A stretch of DNA of 64,000 nt. Origin: Evansella sp041820985 (GTDB taxonomy: Bacteria > Bacillota > Bacilli > Bacillales > Salisediminibacteriaceae). This document shows positions 59,535 through 64,000 of this stretch, in pieces. Positions within the stretch are counted from its first letter, which is position 1. Every line of letters begins with the position of its first letter. The stretch spans positions 186,001-250,000 of the forward strand of contig NZ_JBGUAU010000002.1 of NCBI RefSeq assembly GCF_041820985.1, read 5' to 3'. The notes beneath the pieces were generated by a model. The model saw only the letters and a program-made list of their open reading frames with translations. It made no database searches and was not told the origin of the DNA. Both the position numbers and the translations under genes were made by a program.

Positions 59535-59578
59535 AGGGCGACATCAAAGTGAATTCACATTAATGAGTCGCCCTACTT
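59535..59578. terminator. Bidirectional terminator after the S8 protease gene
   Basis: AGGGCGAC and GTCGCCCT form an 8-bp stem, with T-rich flank on both strands. It serves the protease gene and the minus-strand Spo0E-like gene. Confidence 0.8.
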
Positions 59579-59623
59579 TTAATTAATTAAATGAAAGTCT
59601 TTGTTGATTCATAGTAAACGTCC

Positions 59624-59785
59624 TTATTTTTGTAAAGGCTTATCTGTCACCTTTTGTTGGTACGTAAAAATAAGCTTGTCCAATTCTTCGGAACAGCGAA
59701 GTGTATCAGTTGAAGATAGCCCTGTTTTTTTAGCTATATTTAATAGTTCTTTCCTTTTGGATTCAATTCTACATGTCATCTTCAT
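59624..59785 (-). CDS. Spo0E-like aspartyl-phosphate phosphatase
   Basis: A 53-residue protein. The core S-x-E-L-D-x-L-I, here C-S-E-E-L-D-K-L-I, is the signature of the Spo0E family, which dephosphorylates Spo0A~P and delays sporulation. A leading helix (RIESKRKELLNIAKKTGLSS) matches the usual two-helix hairpin. The ATG at 59785 has only a weak AAAGAAAGAG site. An open frame on the plus strand over the same bases is a shadow. Confidence 0.8.
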   Translation of the reverse strand: MKMTCRIESKRKELLNIAKKTGLSSTDTLRCSEELDKLIFTYQQKVTDKPLQK

Positions 59786-59898
59786 AGGAACACTCTTTCT
59801 TTATGTGGTATTCCTATTATGATACAGACTTGGCAAAAGGAAAAGGGATTCTCAAAAACTAGTCAATATATCCCTTTTTATTACATGTTTCGACAATA

Positions 59899-60039
59899 TT
59901 AATACTCTATCTCATCTTCTTGTTTTGGTTGTATAGGTCGATCTTCCTGTAAATATACTTGATAATGTAGTTTTTTCTCTTTCTTTTTCTCTTTTGAATG
60001 TGTCTGTTTTTCTTTAGATGTTTGGTTATTTTGGTTCAT
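59899..60039 (-). CDS. Small charged protein of unknown function
   Basis: A 46-residue protein on the minus strand, starting MNQNNQTSKEKQ and ending QEDEIEY. It is highly charged, basic in the middle and acidic at the end. AAGGAGG at ideal spacing before the ATG at 60039 supports translation. It lies between the Spo0E-like gene and the PucR-type gene, all on the same strand. Not recognised. Confidence 0.65.
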   Translation of the reverse strand: MNQNNQTSKEKQTHSKEKKKEKKLHYQVYLQEDRPIQPKQEDEIEY

Positions 60040-60103
60040 TCAGAATGCCTCCTTATGAGATGATCTCTTACTATGTTTCTCCAAACAGGCATGATGTATT
60101 ATT

Positions 60104-61759
60104 TTATTGTTTTCTTTTTTGTAATGTAATTAATTTATAAGCCAATATAGCTAAATGTAAGTTCATCCGATCATCTGGTGACTGTAAACTATAACCTGTT
60201 CTTTTTTCAATCTGTGACAACCTATATTTTAAAGTATGACGGTGAATATAAAGGTGAGAGGCTGTTTGTTGTATATTACAATTATGAGCAAGGAACGTTT
60301 CTAATGTTAAGAGTAAATCAGTACGATGTTGTTTTTTACTGATAACATTTCCAAGATATTTTTCATAAAAAAGTTCTAACGAAATACCTGATTCCTGCAT
60401 TTGAATAAGCATTTGATAAAAACCTAATTCATCAAAATGTACGATAGATGAATTGTTCAATAGTAATGGTGAATAGAGAACAGCGTATTCTGCTTCTTTC
60501 GCACTTTGGGAAATATGATGTAAATCTTCATATGGGCTACCTATTCCAATAAAGATGGGGAAAGTAAAATGACGAGACCAGCGTTCGTGTATAGATGCCG
60601 CGATTTTTTTTAGCGCTTCTTTCTCTACCATTTGATTGTCTGCGTCTACTTCAATTAACGCAAAAAGGGAATTGGTTTTTGGTAAAAGTATATGTTGTCG
60701 ATGTGATTTTTGAAATGATTGAGAAACTACATAATGCAAATGATTTGTTGAATCCTCTGAAATAGTTAGTAATTTTTCATCAATGTCGAACTTAAAAAAT
60801 AAAGCTGCCTGGGGCTTGGTTAGGTCATAACCTAATTTTTTCCCTCTTTTCATAGTCACGTCCTTATTTAACTGTTCCTTCATAATTATTTCTTCTACTA
60901 ACTCCCCTTGAAGTCTCACACGAGTTTCTTCCACTGCATATTGCTTCACTAACTCAATGCCAATTAAGGTGGATACATGATCCATGATGATATCGTCCAT
61001 TTCCGTCCATACTTCTTTTCTGTGAATAGCAAGTAAATAACCATATGTAAAGGATTCTGCTTTTATTGTACTTCTAAAACAGTGACAACCATTTAAGGTA
61101 AATGTCTTCTGGGAAGGATCATACGAAAGTTCATTAAATATATCTCCTAAGTCTCTTGTATCGTTGTTTACCGTAATATGCTGTTCAGTAATATGTATGT
61201 GATGTGTAGATAGTACCTGTGAAGCAAGGCGATGACCTAAATCATCAAAGACAACCAAACTTGAGTTAGTTAATGGGCTCAATTTTTGTAAAACTTCATT
61301 TAAACCACCATTATTTAAAGCTAATTTCGTCATTTCTTTATGTATATTTAAGGAATCCTCAAGCAACCGCATTTGTTGATTCCCTATTTGTTCCACGATC
61401 GCCTTTGTAATTGTAGAAAAATTGATGGATGTTGGTATTTCGATTATAGGTAATCCATGTTTATCTGATGCAACCAAAATATTCGGCGGTATTGTATCTA
61501 AATAAAAACCAGTATATATAGCAATACCAGATAGCTGATTTTCTTGAATAAGTTCAATCATTCTTTCTTCGTATTTCTTATGTTTCTCTAGACCATATCC
61601 TGTGGTAACTATAAACTCTCCAGCTTGGAACCTACTTATATCTTCAATTATTTCAATAGTAGTAATCCACTTAATGGCACGGTCCATGCCTGATTGACCA
61701 GCAATTAGTTTTGTACCCTTCATAGCGGGAAGTTTCATTGCTTCTTGAATTGTTAACAT
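60104..61759 (-). CDS. PucR family transcriptional regulator
   Basis: A 551-residue regulator with the PucR N-terminal sensor domain (TIQEAMKLPAMKGTKLIAGQ to about 120), a central GGDEF-like region, and the C-terminal helix-turn-helix (TLETFLAHNCNIQQTASHLYIHRHTLKYRLSQIEKRTG). ATG 61759 follows AAGGAGG. It is divergent from the aminotransferase/CoA-transferase operon and so is the probable regulator of it. PucR members often sense purine or amino-acid breakdown products; the ligand here is unknown. Confidence 0.9.
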   Translation of the reverse strand: MLTIQEAMKLPAMKGTKLIAGQSGMDRAIKWITTIEIIEDISRFQAGEFIVTTGYGLEKHKKYEERMIELIQENQLSGIAIYTGFYLDTIPPNILVASDKHGLPIIEIPTSINFSTITKAIVEQIGNQQMRLLEDSLNIHKEMTKLALNNGGLNEVLQKLSPLTNSSLVVFDDLGHRLASQVLSTHHIHITEQHITVNNDTRDLGDIFNELSYDPSQKTFTLNGCHCFRSTIKAESFTYGYLLAIHRKEVWTEMDDIIMDHVSTLIGIELVKQYAVEETRVRLQGELVEEIIMKEQLNKDVTMKRGKKLGYDLTKPQAALFFKFDIDEKLLTISEDSTNHLHYVVSQSFQKSHRQHILLPKTNSLFALIEVDADNQMVEKEALKKIAASIHERWSRHFTFPIFIGIGSPYEDLHHISQSAKEAEYAVLYSPLLLNNSSIVHFDELGFYQMLIQMQESGISLELFYEKYLGNVISKKQHRTDLLLTLETFLAHNCNIQQTASHLYIHRHTLKYRLSQIEKRTGYSLQSPDDRMNLHLAILAYKLITLQKRKQ

Positions 61760-61803
61760 GCTAGTACCTCCTTGTCGAGTTTTTTTCTTACACTAATTGA
61801 AGT

Positions 61804-61826
61804 TTTTTATACACTATGTATAAAAA
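61804..61826. promoter_or_regulatory. Perfect inverted repeat between pucR-type gene and yodT
   Basis: TTTTTATACA and TGTATAAAAA are exact 10-base inverted repeats with a three-base centre. It lies 45 bases upstream of the regulator's start, in the divergent promoter region, and is a good candidate operator or overlapping -10 region. Confidence 0.55.
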
Positions 61827-61900
61827 TGAAAAGAAAAATTGTGTCAAAAGATTGAATAGTCAGATACTTTATTTCCGAATACCATATGTATATAGGAAAT

Positions 61901-61917
61901 TACACTCTTTAAGTGTA
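61901..61917. promoter_or_regulatory. Second inverted repeat upstream of yodT
   Basis: TACACT and AGTGTA are exact 6-base arms around CTTTA. It lies about 87 bases upstream of the yodT start and may be another regulator site. Confidence 0.45.
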
Positions 61918-62003
61918 CGGATAAGTTACAAATAGTTCAATCATTACATTAGAAACTTTAATTGCAAATGCAAGCAAATCTATTCATATCAGGAGGTGTT
62001 TTT

Positions 62004-63362
62004 ATGAAGAGTTTTTTAATTAAGCCATTTCTGGATGAAGAATATCCAATTGCGGATTATGGAAAAGGGATATATTTATATGATTCAAAAGGAAAAGAGT
62101 ATATTGATGGGTCTTCAGGTGCTGTAACAGCAAGCATTGGTCACGGAGTATTGGAAATAGCTGATGCTATGAAAAAACAGGCAGAAAAGGTATCTTTTGT
62201 ATACCGTTCTCAATTTACAAGTGAACCGGCGGAAAAATTAGCATTGAAATTAAAGGAATGGGCTCCTGGAGATATTAATTGGTCTTTTTTTGTAAATAGT
62301 GGTTCAGAAGCAACGGAAACTGCTTTGAAGGTAGCGATCCAATATTGGCAAGAAAAAGGAAAACCTTCAAAAACAAAGATATTATCTAGATGGATGAGTT
62401 ATCACGGAATAACTCTCGGGGCATTATCCATGTCTGGTCACGTTGGACGAAGAGCACGGTTTGTTCCTCTGTTAGAAGATTTCCCAACGATAGAAGCTCC
62501 ATACTGTTATCGGTGTCCTTTTCAACAGACACATCCTGAATGTGGAGAAATGTGTGCTACAGAGTTAGATCGTGCTATAAGGAGAATTGGTTCAGAGCAT
62601 ATTGCTGGATTTATTGCAGAACCGGTTATAGGGGCATCAGGTGCAGCTGTAGTTCCACCTCCTGGGTATTATGAAAAAATTCGAGAAATATGCGATCATC
62701 ATCATATTTTATTTATAGCTGATGAAGTAATGACTGGTATTGGGAGATGTGGAGAAAAGTTTGCCATTAATCATTGGGGAGTAACTCCAGACATTTTGGC
62801 AATAGGAAAAGGTCTAAGTGCAGGCTATGCCCCTCTTGCTGCAACCATGATTAGTGATAAAGTAATGGATCCTATCTTTCATGGTTCAAAGTTAATTATG
62901 AGTGGACATACGTTTAGCGCAAATCCTCAATCTGCTGCAGCAGGATTAGCTGTTCTAGAGTTTTTGGAGAAACATAATATCGTAAATCAAGTAGGAAAGA
63001 AAAGTACGTTTTTACTGAACGAATTAAAGAAAATACAAAATAAATATCCTATTATCGGTGATGTAAGAGGTTTGGGGTTACTCACTGGCATTGAATTTGT
63101 TTCCAATATATTTAACAAAATTCCTTTTTCCTCGGAAGTAAACGTAACAAAATCCGTTATAACGAAAGCAATGGAAAAGGGGTTACTAGTTTATCCCGCT
63201 TCGGCTGGAATTGATGGGGCAGGGGGAGATGCAGTAATCATTGCACCACCATTAACAATAAAAATAGATGAGCTAGTTAAACTTCTATCTCTTTTTGAGG
63301 AGGTAGTTAAAGAAATTCAAGAAGAACTTCAATTAAAAGGATATTTTCATTCTGCAGTTTAG
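62004..63362 (+). CDS. yodT: Class III aminotransferase (YodT-like)
   Basis: A 452-residue PLP-dependent class III aminotransferase. Visible are N-S-G-S-E-A-T-E-T-A for the phosphate, YHGITLGALSMSGH, the Asp in FIADEVMTGIGRCG and the PLP lysine in AIGKGLSAGYAPL. ATG 62004 follows AGGAGGTG. A CoA-transferase subunit A gene follows after 14 bases, as yodT-yodS in B. subtilis, part of a lysine-degradation operon via beta-lysine. A cysteine cluster (CYRCPFQQTHPECGEMC) is unusual for the fold but known in this subgroup. Confidence 0.82.
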   Translation: MKSFLIKPFLDEEYPIADYGKGIYLYDSKGKEYIDGSSGAVTASIGHGVLEIADAMKKQAEKVSFVYRSQFTSEPAEKLALKLKEWAPGDINWSFFVNSGSEATETALKVAIQYWQEKGKPSKTKILSRWMSYHGITLGALSMSGHVGRRARFVPLLEDFPTIEAPYCYRCPFQQTHPECGEMCATELDRAIRRIGSEHIAGFIAEPVIGASGAAVVPPPGYYEKIREICDHHHILFIADEVMTGIGRCGEKFAINHWGVTPDILAIGKGLSAGYAPLAATMISDKVMDPIFHGSKLIMSGHTFSANPQSAAAGLAVLEFLEKHNIVNQVGKKSTFLLNELKKIQNKYPIIGDVRGLGLLTGIEFVSNIFNKIPFSSEVNVTKSVITKAMEKGLLVYPASAGIDGAGGDAVIIAPPLTIKIDELVKLLSLFEEVVKEIQEELQLKGYFHSAV

Positions 63363-63376
63363 AAGGGGAGATTAGT

Positions 63377-64000
63377 GTGGGGGAAATGGTACAAAGAATA
63401 TCAAAGGTTATTTCATTACAAGAAGCGGGGAAAAAAGTGAAAAGCGGGATGACTGTCATGATTGGTGGTTTTGGAGGAGTTGGCAATCCACCTACCTTAA
63501 TTGATGAATTAATGAAACAAGGAACAGATCAATTAACCGTCATTTGTAACGATTCCGGGTTTCAGAACATTGGAGTTGGAAGGTTAGTAACAGACCGTCG
63601 AGTAAAGAAGCTTATTGCAAGTCACATCGGCTCGAATCCAAATGCAGGGAAGCAAATGACAGACGGAGAATTAGAAGTTGTTTTTTCTCCACAAGGTACA
63701 TTAGCGGAGCGGATTCGAGCTGGAGGAGTAGGGTTAGGTGGAATATTAGTAGATGTAGGAATAGATAATCCAATCGTGGAGGAAAACAAGCAAAAAGTTA
63801 CAATAGCAGGTAAGGATTTTCTAGTGGAAACAGCATTAACGGCAGATGTATCTTTAGTGCATGCAAAAAAAGCGGACGAATTTGGCAATTTAGTTTTTGA
63901 TACAAGTGCCAGAAATACAAATCCATTAGTTGCAATGGCAGGAGATATTACCATTGCAGAAGTAGATGAAATTGTTAAAAACGGGGAGTTAGATCCAGAA
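63377..64000 (+). CDS. yodS: CoA-transferase subunit A (YodS-like), cut by window end
   Basis: An open frame runs from GTG 63377 to the window end without a stop (208 residues visible). The sequence is a 3-oxoacid/acetate CoA-transferase alpha subunit: SGMTVMIGGFGGVGNPPTLIDEL, the ICNDSG strand, SHIGSN and FSPQGTLAERIRAGG...GGI. GAAGGGGAG precedes the GTG; ATG 63386 is an alternative. Linkage to yodT suggests the order yodT-yodS-yodR continues outside the window. Confidence 0.88.
   Translation, partial: MGEMVQRISKVISLQEAGKKVKSGMTVMIGGFGGVGNPPTLIDELMKQGTDQLTVICNDSGFQNIGVGRLVTDRRVKKLIASHIGSNPNAGKQMTDGELEVVFSPQGTLAERIRAGGVGLGGILVDVGIDNPIVEENKQKVTIAGKDFLVETALTADVSLVHAKKADEFGNLVFDTSARNTNPLVAMAGDITIAEVDEIVKNGELDPE

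Noticed and set aside
59601..59822. A plus-strand 73-codon frame
   Set aside because: It is antisense to the Spo0E-like gene, whose signature motif is clear on the other strand.

Overview
The window is chromosomal DNA from a low-GC, endospore-forming Bacillaceae (Firmicutes). The evidence is gene order and content: a long run matches the Bacillus subtilis ypi-qcr-ypj-dapB-mgsA-bsh-cca-birA-pan-dinG-ypm-asnS-dnaD-nth-ypoC-ponA-recU-ypp region almost gene for gene. Bacillithiol genes (bshA, bshB1), sporulation genes (ypjB, racA, a Spo0E-like phosphatase), the sigI-rsgI pair and strong Shine-Dalgarno sites agree. I cannot name the species; Oceanobacillus or Virgibacillus relatives are plausible. 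I saw no phage, transposase, CRISPR array, rRNA or tRNA.

Layout. 1-9 kb: a 5'-truncated gene, ypiB, ypiF, the menaquinol:cytochrome c reductase operon qcrABC, ypjA, ypjB, a YugP-type zinc peptidase and the convergent ypjC. 9-16.7 kb: dapB, mgsA, bshB1, bshA, cca, birA and panBCD, mostly overlapping or closely spaced. 16.7-31.8 kb: a TPR protein, dinG, a secreted degenerate ComEC-like metallo-beta-lactamase fold protein, an MtaD-like deaminase, ypmA (58 aa), ypmB, asnS, dnaD, nth, ypoC, then ponA and recU on the minus strand, and yppC. 31.9-41 kb: racA with a candidate sigma-H promoter, yppE, a lipoprotein, a CBS-pair protein, pncA, a thioredoxin-like protein, ypgR, a small acidic protein, ydbS-ydbT and a DUF2777-like gene. 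41.5-51 kb: sigI-rsgI behind a candidate sigma-I promoter, telA and partner, a lipid kinase, tatA-tatC, dgk-dck and a DegV protein. 51.5-64 kb: patatin-like hydrolase, S9 peptidase, MFS transporter, ctaM (yozB), an S8 protease with an unusual N-terminal domain, two small minus-strand genes, a PucR-type regulator, and divergent to it yodT and yodS (cut by the window end), the probable start of a yodTSRQP-kamA-type lysine degradation operon.

The most distinctive feature is in the intergenic regions. A family of about 250-bp elements (called R1 here) occurs about ten times, with degenerate, half-length and tandem copies. Copies have related inverted ends, a GC-rich core, and hairpin arms whose sequence changes between subfamilies while pairing is largely kept. 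A second family (R2, three copies, one supplying the stop codon of dck) and a third (R3, two copies) are also present. No transposase lies nearby, so these look like non-autonomous, structured mobile elements.

Functionally the window combines respiration (qcrABC, ctaM), protein export and quality control (tatAC, proteases), cofactor and amino-acid synthesis (dapB, panBCD, birA, pncA), redox protection (bacillithiol), DNA repair and replication (dinG, nth, dnaD, recU), cell-wall synthesis (ponA), nucleoside salvage (dgk, dck) and sporulation. Most plus-strand operons end in clear intrinsic terminators, listed individually.
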